From positions 1 to 5,918 of the forward strand of contig CAILMK010000602.1 of assembly GCA_903835275.1 (NCBI GenBank): a DNA stretch of 5,918 nucleotides. The letters are read 5' to 3'. A program made the position numbers and the translations under genes. Below the pieces are notes generated by a model. The model had not been told where the DNA came from and ran no database searches. It saw nothing but the letters and a program-made list of their open reading frames with translations. The DNA comes from an uncultured bacterium (GTDB lineage: Bacteria; Bacteroidota; Bacteroidia; CAILMK01). Numbering within the stretch: position 1 is the first letter of the stretch; every line of letters starts with the position of its first letter. Shown here one piece after another: positions 1-5,918 of this stretch.

Positions 1-11
1 CAATATTTTAC

Positions 12-38
12 ATATTTATGTTGTCAACATGAAAATAT
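12..38. repeat. Small dyad upstream of the surface-protein gene
   Basis: Seen directly: ATGTTG at 18-23 and CAACAT at 25-30 form a perfect 13-bp palindrome around a single T. It is flanked by ATATTT (12-17) and AAATAT (33-38), which extend the symmetry after a 2-nt bulge (31-32). A second TCAACAT half lies at 63-69. A run of five T follows at 42-46, so the dyad could be a weak terminator of a gene to the left. It could equally be an operator for the gene starting at 132. The region is AT-rich, so part of the symmetry may be chance. Confidence 0.3.
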
Positions 39-77
39 AGATTTTTCCATGGTGTTATATAATCAACATTTTATGAG

Positions 78-96
78 TATCTTTACAGTTCCTTTG
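78..96 (+). promoter_or_regulatory. Weak candidate -7 boxes for the surface-protein gene
   Basis: Two overlapping-region candidates match seven of eight positions of the Bacteroidota -7 consensus TAnnTTTG: TATCTTTA at 78-85 and TTCCTTTG at 89-96. Neither has a TTTG/TTG -33 element at the usual spacing of about 19-21 nt, so the assignment is weak. The downstream site would give a leader of roughly 30 nt before the ATG at 132. Confidence 0.2.
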
Positions 97-131
97 CCGG
101 AAACAAAACTCTTTAGGAAGTATTTTAAACG

Positions 132-3100
132 ATGCTTAAGAGACTGCTTTTATACCTCATACTCTTTGTGCCTCTGCACAATTACGCCACTCACTTGCTT
201 GGAGGGGAAATTACGTATAAGCATGTCAGCTATAATGCCGGCACCAATACCAATACATACAAAATACAGGTAAACATGTACCGGGATTGCCAGTACGGGC
301 AAGCGCTTCTGGATGATACAATCGATATAGGTTTCTATGAAAAAGTATCCGGCAGCAAAAGATTATCTTTCATGCTGCAACTTGGTCCTCCGGATAGCAG
401 CAATGTTGACCCTTTTTCAGGAGCAGATTATAAATACTGCAAAAAACTGCCGGTGGCATGTATGCAGGTAGGAAACTACTACGGTAACATTGACCTTCCG
501 GTAAGCAGCTATGGATATGATATGCTTTATGTGAGGTGTTGCCGGAAAAACGGTGTGATCAATATCCTCGATTCCCAGGGACAATCCTATACCAATTTCA
601 TTCCTCCAAATACAATTGTTAACAGTTCCCCGTATTTTACGGATCCTCCTGCGCCTTTCCTTGGAGTGAATGATACTGCCAGTTATTTTAATAATGCCAT
701 AGACCCTGACGGAGATTCACTTGTATATTCGCTTGCACGACCCTACACGGGTGCCAGTGCCAGTGTACCGGCAACCTATCCTGCTGCAACTTACGCTGCT
801 CCCGGATTAATTAAATACCAGCCTACCTATAGCTTCGCGAAGCCTTTTGGCCCAAGCGGACTTGCAATGATTGATCCGGTTACGGGATTGACAACAATCT
901 ATGCCACCAAGACCGGGAATTACGCGATTGCCATAGATGTAAGTGAGTACAGGAATGGTACATTGATAGCTACTACCCGCAGGGATGTTATGCTCTATAT
1001 CACGAGTGTATTATCCACTGTAAAAATCAAGGGCGATAAGGTTTCCTGGTATGTAACGTCGGATAGTTTTGCGGTGCAGGCAGGTACTGACCTGAAGTTT
1101 GACCTTGAATTTTCCGGAGGGGATACCCTTGGATTCACTGCCAGCGGAGAGCCTATGAATTTCCCGCACAATGCTACCTTTACTACCACCAATTTTACGA
1201 AAATGGTGCGCTCGAATTTCAATTGGCAAACAACTTGTAGTGATTTGAGAAGCCAGCCCTATATTATAAATTATACCGTTACCAATAAATGGTGTCCCCC
1301 ATCGATTCCTTTAAAAGGAACCAAGAGAATTTATGTAATTCCTTTTAAAGGAGCAGACACTATTTTTGGACCGGGAACCATTTGTAAAGATATTGCCGCA
1401 GGCAGATATTATATTCATAACAGACAAAAAGGTTATCAATACATATGGGATGTTAAGGGGGACAGTGTTATCAGTAATGAATCCACTAATGATGATTCCA
1501 TTTATGTTTTTTGGGGTAGCAAGAGCACTAAAGGAAGCATTACTCTTTATCAACAAAATGCAAAAAACTGCCCGGGTGATACAATAAAACTAAAAGTAAC
1601 CATTTTACCCCCGCCAAAGACTCCAATCCTCTCGGGGAAACTGAATGTTTGCGTCAACGAAATTGACAGTTATTATGTAACAAATTACGATTCAGGCAGC
1701 ACATTATCCTGGAGCGTGAGTGGCGGAAAAGTGATCAAAAACTCCACGGCTTATGCACTTATAAAGTGGTTTAATAACGATAGCGGAATTATCAACGTCG
1801 TCAATGGAAATCTCAATGGATGCAAGAGCGATACAGAACGTCTGACCGTCATTAAAAATGTTGCAACAGCAGATAGTATCGCAGGAGCGTATTCCGTTTG
1901 TCCGAATGCCAGAGGCATTGATTATTATATATACAGAAATATAACACCGGGTTCCGTTTTCAAATGGTTCGTCAAAGGTGGAACCATAGCATCCGGAAAT
2001 AATTCCTCGCATATTACAGTAAACTGGGGCAATAAAGGAAAAGGAAAAGTGCAGGCACTGGAATACACAAAATACGGTTGCGTGGGAGATACCCTGAATT
2101 TTAATGTTACTAAGGAATATGCATTTGTAACAGGCCCTATAAAAGGAGATACTTCATTATGCGAATTTACTTCCGGCGAAAAATACTCTGCCTTGTACGT
2201 GCATAATTCAACTTATACATGGACTATAGCAGGCGGCACTCTTGTTTCTGCAAACGGAGTTAGTAGTGCTACCGTTAACTGGGGAAGCGCGGGTTCTGCT
2301 TCGGTAACGGTTAGCCAGACTGCTTACGATTCGGTAAACAATTTACCCTGCATCGCGAAGGATGTCATTGTTCCCGTTACACTTCATCCTATTCCAAATA
2401 CAGGAAACATCAATGGTGACCAGACCATGTGCGCGGGGCTCAAACATGTTTATTCCGTTGCAGGATTACCGGGCAGCACTTTTATATGGACGTATACCGG
2501 AGGAAATTCAAATATATCCGGCCAGGGGAATGATACAATATCCCTTGATATTACCACCAGCGGCAATTATACTATCACTGTACAGGAAGTTTCAAAGGAT
2601 AGCTGTTTTGGTACACCTGTCAGTTATGCAATAACCGTACTTCCTTCTCCTAAAATGGGGAAAATAAATGGGCCGCTTACAGTTTGCGCACCGAACCTGA
2701 ATAATATTACTTACGCTGTAAATACAGATGCAGGAGCGGTTTTCAACTGGTCTATTTTGGGAGGAATTATTAATTCCGGCAATGGCACAAATTCAGTAAA
2801 TATAGACTGGCGGACTCCCGGTTTTGATTCACTATCCGTTATTGAAACAAATACATACGGGTGCAAGGATACCCAGTCAGTAAATGTGGAGGAAGATTCC
2901 GCTGAAATTGATATGCAACTGGTAACAACCATCAGGCAAAACGAGCAACAAATAGAATTATTCTGGACAACAAAAAATGCACAATTCCTCAAAGGCAAAT
3001 TGCAGGTATTAAGACGCGGTGTTTCTGAAACATCTGAAGTAATCATTGATACTGTTGGCAAATATGTGGGGCATTATATTGATAAAAGGGCGCAGCCTTC

Positions 3101-3716
3101 GCAGACCCCATATTTTTACCGCTTAATGGCAATGAATAATTGCCTGAGTCCTGTTTCATCAGATACCCATAAAACAGTTTTCGTGCATGGCAATATCACC
3201 AGCGATACTGTTATAAACCTTGGATGGAATTCCTACGTGGGGTGGAATAAAAACATTAAAGAATATAAAATATTACGCAGCTTCAATACTGATTCTGCCT
3301 TGTTTGACGCTAAACATGTTCCCGATACAAGTACCCAGATATTTTCTGACCAACAGGCATGGAGGCAGTGTTTCCGCATTGCGGCAGTGAATGCGATTGA
3401 TACCGGAAAAATATCTTATTCAAATTCTGTTTGTTTTGAATTTGAGCCCATCGTGTATTTACCCAATGTATTCACGCCGAATGGCAATTCGATAAATGAT
3501 TATTTCCATGTGTTTGTAACGAACTGGAAAGCCTTTGACCTGAATATTTATGATCGCTGGGGCGAGAAATTATTTCATTCCAATGATCCTGCGATCCAAT
3601 GGGACGGCACGTATAAAGGCGAGCGATGCGCTGAAGGGGTTTATATCTATTTCCTTACGGTGGATGGCATTCATACCAGCACGCATAAAAAAGGAACCAT
3701 TACCATTCTCAGATAA
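132..3716 (+). CDS. Large secreted multidomain surface protein with PKD-like repeats and T9SS type B (gliding-motility-associated) C-terminal domain
   Basis: A 1194-residue exported protein, probably displayed on the outer membrane or released by the type IX secretion system (family knowledge). Residues 1-19 are a Sec signal peptide (KR, then a Leu-rich core, cleavage probably after NYA). Next comes a domain opening HLLGGEITYK and containing VNMYRDC and a CC pair (136-137), an arrangement I recognise from Bacteroidota gliding-associated proteins. A cadherin-like motif DPDGDSLVYSL lies at 191-201. Six PKD-like repeats fill about 405-920. Two fibronectin-III-like segments follow at about 925-1018 and 1019-1105. 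The C-terminal CHU_C/TIGR04131-type domain covers about 1105-1194, with PNVFTPNGN (1111-1119), IYDRWGEKLF (1139-1148), WDGTYKG and a final KGTITILR. The ATG at 132 is chosen because the signal peptide begins exactly there; AGGAAG lies 11 nt upstream at 115-120. The gene appears monocistronic and intact. The ligand is unknown; an adhesin or structural role is inferred. Confidence 0.93.
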   Translation: MLKRLLLYLILFVPLHNYATHLLGGEITYKHVSYNAGTNTNTYKIQVNMYRDCQYGQALLDDTIDIGFYEKVSGSKRLSFMLQLGPPDSSNVDPFSGADYKYCKKLPVACMQVGNYYGNIDLPVSSYGYDMLYVRCCRKNGVINILDSQGQSYTNFIPPNTIVNSSPYFTDPPAPFLGVNDTASYFNNAIDPDGDSLVYSLARPYTGASASVPATYPAATYAAPGLIKYQPTYSFAKPFGPSGLAMIDPVTGLTTIYATKTGNYAIAIDVSEYRNGTLIATTRRDVMLYITSVLSTVKIKGDKVSWYVTSDSFAVQAGTDLKFDLEFSGGDTLGFTASGEPMNFPHNATFTTTNFTKMVRSNFNWQTTCSDLRSQPYIINYTVTNKWCPPSIPLKGTKRIYVIPFKGADTIFGPGTICKDIAAGRYYIHNRQKGYQYIWDVKGDSVISNESTNDDSIYVFWGSKSTKGSITLYQQNAKNCPGDTIKLKVTILPPPKTPILSGKLNVCVNEIDSYYVTNYDSGSTLSWSVSGGKVIKNSTAYALIKWFNNDSGIINVVNGNLNGCKSDTERLTVIKNVATADSIAGAYSVCPNARGIDYYIYRNITPGSVFKWFVKGGTIASGNNSSHITVNWGNKGKGKVQALEYTKYGCVGDTLNFNVTKEYAFVTGPIKGDTSLCEFTSGEKYSALYVHNSTYTWTIAGGTLVSANGVSSATVNWGSAGSASVTVSQTAYDSVNNLPCIAKDVIVPVTLHPIPNTGNINGDQTMCAGLKHVYSVAGLPGSTFIWTYTGGNSNISGQGNDTISLDITTSGNYTITVQEVSKDSCFGTPVSYAITVLPSPKMGKINGPLTVCAPNLNNITYAVNTDAGAVFNWSILGGIINSGNGTNSVNIDWRTPGFDSLSVIETNTYGCKDTQSVNVEEDSAEIDMQLVTTIRQNEQQIELFWTTKNAQFLKGKLQVLRRGVSETSEVIIDTVGKYVGHYIDKRAQPSQTPYFYRLMAMNNCLSPVSSDTHKTVFVHGNITSDTVINLGWNSYVGWNKNIKEYKILRSFNTDSALFDAKHVPDTSTQIFSDQQAWRQCFRIAAVNAIDTGKISYSNSVCFEFEPIVYLPNVFTPNGNSINDYFHVFVTNWKAFDLNIYDRWGEKLFHSNDPAIQWDGTYKGERCAEGVYIYFLTVDGIHTSTHKKGTITILR
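1344..2891 (+). repeat. Six tandem PKD-like protein repeats, each bracketed by a cysteine pair
   Basis: Seen in the translation of the gene at 132-3716, residues about 405-920. Each unit of about 80-90 residues has an early Cys, a Trp 19-22 residues later, then usually a second Trp (xWG-type turn) and a late Cys. The Cys pairs are 418/480, 507/564, 590/650, 677/740, 767/825 and 852/911, so spacing is 57-63. Core Trp residues are 439, 527, 612, 697, 786 and 873. The second Trp is at 461, 546, 632, 717 and 893 and is missing in repeat 5. The pattern fits immunoglobulin-like PKD domains of Bacteroidota surface proteins. One disulfide per domain is inferred. The repeats are strongly diverged from each other, so this is not a recent duplication. 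Confidence 0.75.
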
Positions 3717-3816
3717 ACTGCTGAAGTATCTTTTAGCACTCGACAATGATTTTATAGCTCCGCCTCTAAAGGAAGCGTAATTCTTTCCCTTACGCTCAAA
3801 AAGCAGTTATTTTTTA
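3716..3816. terminator. Nested inverted repeats between convergent genes, probable terminator
   Basis: The gap between two converging genes contains a perfect 7-bp hairpin, AGCGTAA (3774-3780) and TTACGCT (3790-3796), with a 9-nt loop. Around it is a second perfect 7-bp pair, AACTGCT (3716-3722, starting at the last base of the surface-protein stop codon) and AGCAGTT (3802-3808), followed by A and six T (3810-3815). The T run suits termination of the plus-strand gene. The inner hairpin could also act on the minus strand, though its T tract there is poor. Position between convergent stops supports the role. The long outer loop makes the exact fold uncertain. Confidence 0.4.
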
Positions 3817-3855
3817 GAACAAGGAAATGGTAAAACTAAAAGTGTAAAGTTCTAA

Positions 3856-4230
3856 TCAATATTCAAAGTCATTTTTAAGGTTGGAAAGTTCTTTGTCAAT
3901 GTCAAACTCGTCACTGGCTTCGGCCGTTTCAATGGCTGGCTGTTCACGATTGTACATGTCAAAATCATACTCCGGCATCAGCTGGGTTTTTACATGATCA
4001 ATTGCCTCAGTTAAGCCTGTAGTGAATTTGTTAAAATCTTCCTTGTACAGGAAAATCTTATGCTTTTCATAACCAAAACCGTCAAAGCGTTTTTTGCTCT
4101 CGGTAATGGCAATAAAAAAATCCTCCCCTTTGTTGGTGGATTTTACATCGATGAAGTAAGTTCTTTTCCCGGCTTTTACCCGCTTCGAGAATACCTCCTC
4201 TCTGTTTTGTCTTGGAGTTGAATCTTCCAT
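3856..4230 (-). CDS. DUF3276 family protein (PUR-alpha-like nucleic-acid-binding protein)
   Basis: A 124-residue cytoplasmic protein of the DUF3276 / bacterial PUR group, best known from spirochaete BpuR, which binds DNA and RNA. In Bacteroidota the exact targets are not established. The recognisable core spans residues 12-83: EVFSKRVKAGKRTYFIDVK, then a turn (STNKGED), FFIAITESKKRF, and YEKHKIFLYKEDFNKF leading to an amphipathic helix (TTGLTEAIDHVKTQL). This strand-strand-strand-helix order is the PUR fold. Residues 87-124 are an acidic, probably flexible tail rich in Asp/Glu. There is no signal peptide or membrane segment. The ATG at 4230 gives the normal family length. The gene faces the surface-protein gene convergently and the thiolase divergently, and has its own promoter-like site. 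Family assignment is confident; a role in transcript or gene regulation is inferred from homologues. Confidence 0.88.
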   Translation of the reverse strand: MEDSTPRQNREEVFSKRVKAGKRTYFIDVKSTNKGEDFFIAITESKKRFDGFGYEKHKIFLYKEDFNKFTTGLTEAIDHVKTQLMPEYDFDMYNREQPAIETAEASDEFDIDKELSNLKNDFEY

Positions 4231-4250
4231 AGTTCGATATATTACAATTG

Positions 4251-4320
4251 TTTAATGCTGTAAAAATAAGTTATTTTATAATTACGACCAAATGTCCCCG
4301 ATTTTTTAGGGAGCATTAAA
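4251..4320. repeat. Widely spaced 9-bp inverted repeat in the divergent promoter region
   Basis: TTTAATGCT at 4251-4259 and AGCATTAAA at 4312-4320 are perfect reverse complements separated by 52 bp. They flank the promoter-like elements of the PUR-like gene, and the left arm covers its predicted transcription start (about 4254). An operator pair for a dimeric or looping regulator is possible. The arms are AT-rich and a chance match cannot be excluded. Confidence 0.35.
4261..4292 (-). promoter_or_regulatory. Bacteroidota-type promoter for the PUR-like gene
   Basis: On the minus strand a TTTG (-33 element, complement of 4289-4292) is followed after exactly 20 nt by TATTTTTA (complement of 4261-4268), which matches seven of eight positions of the TAnnTTTG -7 box. 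The spacing falls in the usual range for the Bacteroidota primary sigma factor. The predicted start near 4254 leaves an A-rich leader of about 24 nt before the ATG at 4230, without a Shine-Dalgarno, as usual in the phylum. Confidence 0.5.
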
Positions 4321-4367
4321 TCTGAAATTGCACGTAATCAAATTCAAAATTTCATAATAGGATTCCG

Positions 4368-4375
4368 TAACTTTG
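4368..4375 (+). promoter_or_regulatory. -7 promoter box for the thiolase gene
   Basis: TAACTTTG is a perfect match to the Bacteroidota -7 consensus TAnnTTTG. It lies 21 nt before the thiolase ATG at 4397, so transcription should begin around 4380-4383 and the leader would be only about 15 nt. No TTG/TTTG is found at the expected -33 distance; the nearest TTG (4328-4330) is too far. The leader reads AT-rich (taattaatacaaca) with no Shine-Dalgarno. Confidence 0.5.
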
Positions 4376-4396
4376 CCGCTCATAATTAATACAACA

Positions 4397-5578
4397 ATGA
4401 CAAAAGAAGTTTATATCGTTTCAGTAGCCCGTACACCCATAGGCAGTTTCAGTGGTGCACTGGCGTCCGTACCTGCCACCAGGCTTGGTGCGGCAGTGAT
4501 CAAGGCAGCCGTTGAAAGGGCCGGAATAAAGCCTGAGCAGGTGAATGAGGTCTTCATGGGCAATGTGCTTTCCGCTAATATCGGGCAGGCTCCTGCAAGA
4601 CAGGCTTCACTTTTTGCCGGACTTAGCAATACTACACCTTGTACAACGGTTAATAAAGTTTGTGCTTCCGGTACAAAAGCCATTATGTGGGGAACCCAGA
4701 GCATCATGCTTGGCGATAATGATATTGTTGTTGCCGGTGGTATGGAAAATATGAGCGCAGTACCTTATTACCTGGGCAAGGCACGTGAAGGTTACAAACT
4801 CGGACACCAGGAAGTAACGGATGGAGTTATCAAGGATGGATTGTGGGATGTCTATAATGATTACCATATGGGGAATGCCGCTGAAAAATGCGCCTGCGAT
4901 TATGACATTACCCGCGAACAACAGGATGCTTTCGCCATTGAATCCTACACTCGTTCTGCAAAAGCGTATGCTGAAGGAGCTTTCAAAAGCGAATTAATTC
5001 CGATTGAGATCCAGGATAGGAAAGGTACCATCACTATCACGGAAGATGAAGATTATAAAAAAGTAGATTTTAATAAAGTGCCTACCCTGCGCCCTGTTTT
5101 CAAAAAGGATGGGACGGTTACGGCTGCAAATGCTTCCAACCTGAATGACGGCGCATCCGCAGTAGTATTGATGAGCAAAGAAAAAGCCGAGGAACTTGGC
5201 ATTAAGCCACTGGCACGTATCCTTGCATATGCTGATAACGAACAGGCACCTGAAGATTTCACAACTGCTCCGGTAGGCGCATTGCAAAAAGCGATCAAGA
5301 AAGCAGGATTGACCAAGGACCAAATTGACTATTTCGAAATCAACGAAGCATTTTCAGTGGTATCCCTGGCCAATAATAAACTGTTGGATCTGGATCCTGC
5401 GAAAGTGAATGTATACGGTGGTGCAGTAAGCCTCGGACATCCGCTTGGATCCAGCGGTTCACGTATTGTAGTTACCCTGACATCTGTATTGAAGCAAAAA
5501 GGCGGAAGATATGGTGCAGTGGGTATTTGCAATGGCGGCGGTGGAGCATCTGCCATCGTTATTGAAAACCTTGCATAA
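4397..5578 (+). CDS. Acetyl-CoA C-acetyltransferase (acetoacetyl-CoA thiolase)
   Basis: A 393-residue cytoplasmic thiolase (EC 2.3.1.9-type), interconverting two acetyl-CoA with acetoacetyl-CoA plus CoA. It feeds ketone-body, butanoate, branched-chain amino acid or polyhydroxyalkanoate metabolism. All catalytic positions are present: nucleophile Cys89 in [11 protein letters not shown], Asn316 in the NEAF motif, His348 in [16 protein letters not shown] and Cys378 in [11 protein letters not shown]. These numbers coincide with those of the well-studied Zoogloea PhbA enzyme. [18 protein letters not shown] block lies at 242-258. The YHMG motif at 156-159 resembles the loop Met of short-chain acetoacetyl-CoA thiolases and argues against a long-chain FadA-type enzyme. 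The ATG at 4397 is chosen because it gives the family-typical [16 protein letters not shown] opening. An in-frame TTG at 4373 would add eight residues but lies inside the promoter -7 box. The gene stands alone between its own promoter and terminator. Physiological direction and substrate range are not readable. Confidence 0.95.
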   Translation: MTKEVYIVSVARTPIGSFSGALASVPATRLGAAVIKAAVERAGIKPEQVNEVFMGNVLSANIGQAPARQASLFAGLSNTTPCTTVNKVCASGTKAIMWGTQSIMLGDNDIVVAGGMENMSAVPYYLGKAREGYKLGHQEVTDGVIKDGLWDVYNDYHMGNAAEKCACDYDITREQQDAFAIESYTRSAKAYAEGAFKSELIPIEIQDRKGTITITEDEDYKKVDFNKVPTLRPVFKKDGTVTAANASNLNDGASAVVLMSKEKAEELGIKPLARILAYADNEQAPEDFTTAPVGALQKAIKKAGLTKDQIDYFEINEAFSVVSLANNKLLDLDPAKVNVYGGAVSLGHPLGSSGSRIVVTLTSVLKQKGGRYGAVGICNGGGGASAIVIENLA

Positions 5579-5604
5579 AATATAGAAACTAAATACGAAT
5601 TAGT

Positions 5605-5636
5605 AAAGGCTGCCTATTCGGTGGCCTTTTTTATTT
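5605..5636 (+). terminator. Rho-independent terminator of the thiolase gene
   Basis: AAAGGCTGCC (5605-5614) pairs over its full ten positions, with two G-U wobbles, with GGTGGCCTTT (5620-5629) around a 5-nt loop TATTC. The T run continues to 5632 and the following ATTT is also T-rich. It begins 26 nt after the thiolase stop codon. Stem, short loop and T tract are all as expected for an intrinsic terminator on the plus strand. The minus strand lacks a comparable T tract. Confidence 0.85.
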
Positions 5637-5672
5637 GACCTGATCTGCGCAATGTGATTCATGAAGCCATTC

Positions 5673-5722
5673 AATTGCCACGCCTTTTAAGCGTTATCCA
5701 CGTCCTAAAGGACGTGGCAATT
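5673..5722. repeat. REP-like palindromic intergenic element
   Basis: Outer arms AATTGCCACG (5673-5682) and CGTGGCAATT (5713-5722) are a perfect 10-bp inverted repeat. Inside, CCACGTCC (5698-5705) and GGACGTGG (5710-5717) form a perfect 8-bp hairpin with loop TAAA. A smaller ACGC (5680-5683) and GCGT (5691-5694) pair also lies within. The CGTGG block is shared, so the outer and inner stems are alternatives. The arrangement looks like two adjacent palindromic units, the left one decayed. The sequence resembles the GCCACG...CGTGGC palindromes I associate with dispersed intergenic repeats of Bacteroidota, often linked to REP-associated tyrosine transposases; that link is inference here. No transposase is present in the window. 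Confidence 0.6.
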
Positions 5723-5754
5723 CATATTTTTCAAAAAAAAAATATTTACTCCTA

Positions 5755-5918
5755 CTATTTGAACTCATAGGCAATTCCTATGGAAAAATGAAAAAGCTTA
5801 ACTGATTCATTGAACGTAAAATTAAGTAAGGGGGAATTAGAATTTCTTGAAGGATTATTGTAAACGTCATTCTCATAAGCAGAAACCTGGAATGTTTGAC
5901 TGCATAGAATTAATTCAG
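5755..5918 (-). CDS. C-terminal fragment of a probable outer-membrane beta-barrel protein (5' end outside window)
   Basis: The minus strand has an open frame of 53 codons from the window edge (first full codon at 5916) to a TAG at 5755. I do not recognise a family. The final stretch SVKLFHFSIGIAYEFK alternates polar and hydrophobic residues and ends with an aromatic close to the terminus, as in the last strand of an outer-membrane barrel. An earlier part (SQTFQVSAYENDVYNN) could be another strand and loop. The frame is short enough to be open by chance, and no start codon is visible, so this rests on the C-terminal pattern. It converges on the thiolase. An A/T-rich stem (ATATTTTT at 5723-5731 region against AAAAATAT before 5747) and the REP-like palindrome beyond it might end its transcript. 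Confidence 0.45.
   Translation of the reverse strand, partial: ELILCSQTFQVSAYENDVYNNPSRNSNSPLLNFTFNESVKLFHFSIGIAYEFK

Noticed and set aside
49..273. A 74-codon plus-strand frame starting upstream of the surface-protein gene
   Set aside because: It overlaps the signal-peptide region of the real gene in another frame, has no family resemblance, and its composition looks like frame-shifted coding DNA.
1704..2012. A 102-codon minus-strand frame inside the surface-protein gene
   Set aside because: It lies fully antisense to the PKD-like repeats, whose conserved Cys/Trp pattern shows that the plus frame is the coding one.
1344..2891. Recent tandem DNA duplication within the surface-protein gene
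   Set aside because: The units share only a protein-level Cys/Trp pattern; I see no long near-identical DNA stretches between them.
2711..3061. A 116-codon minus-strand frame inside the surface-protein gene
   Set aside because: Antisense shadow of the sixth repeat and first FnIII-like segment; no motif, promoter or leader supports it.
3550..3780. A plus-strand frame overlapping the end of the surface-protein gene and running into the intergenic gap
   Set aside because: It overlaps the well-conserved sorting domain out of frame and runs through the inverted repeat region; nothing suggests it is translated.
4373..4396. Eight-residue N-terminal extension of the thiolase from a TTG start
   Set aside because: The ATG at 4397 gives family-standard length and catalytic numbering, and the TTG lies within the -7 promoter box.
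4994..5323. Minus-strand frames of 87-109 codons inside the thiolase gene
   Set aside because: They are antisense to a fully intact conserved enzyme; long antisense frames are common opposite such genes.
5673..5722. CRISPR repeat or phage attachment site
   Set aside because: There is only one palindromic block, with no regularly spaced copies and no integrase or tRNA nearby.

Overview
The window looks like a chromosomal segment of a Bacteroidota bacterium, probably a Chitinophagales/Sphingobacteriales-type gliding relative. Three things point there: a giant secreted protein ending in a gliding-motility-associated (CHU_C, type IX secretion type B) C-terminal domain; a small PUR-like protein of the DUF3276 family, which is typical of this phylum; and promoters resembling the Bacteroidota TTTG / TAnnTTTG consensus with A-rich leaders lacking a Shine-Dalgarno. 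The genus cannot be fixed from the sequence.

Layout from left to right. Positions 1-131 are AT-rich and non-coding, with a small dyad (18-30) and weak promoter-like sites. Positions 132-3716 (+) encode a 1194-residue exported surface protein: signal peptide, Cys-containing N-terminal domain, cadherin-like motif, six PKD-like repeats each bracketed by a cysteine pair, two fibronectin-III-like segments and the sorting domain. Positions 3717-3855 form a convergent intergenic gap with nested inverted repeats that probably terminate transcription. Positions 3856-4230 (-) encode the DUF3276/PUR-like nucleic-acid-binding protein. The spacer 4231-4396 is divergent: it carries a good promoter for the PUR-like gene, a perfect -7 box for the thiolase, and a widely spaced perfect 9-bp inverted repeat. 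Positions 4397-5578 (+) encode a full-length acetyl-CoA acetyltransferase with all catalytic residues intact, followed by a strong intrinsic terminator. Positions 5637-5754 hold a palindromic REP-like element. Positions 5755-5918 (-) hold the 3' end of a reading frame whose last residues look like the closing strand of an outer-membrane beta-barrel.

The genes do not form one pathway. Gene 1 is a cell-surface/adhesion-type product, the PUR-like protein is a likely nucleic-acid-binding regulator, and the thiolase is central acyl-CoA metabolism. Each appears to be its own transcription unit. I found no phage, CRISPR, toxin-antitoxin, tRNA or rRNA signal and no clear new system. The items most worth a second look are the REP-like palindrome, the six-fold Cys-bracketed repeat architecture, and the symmetric divergent promoter region.
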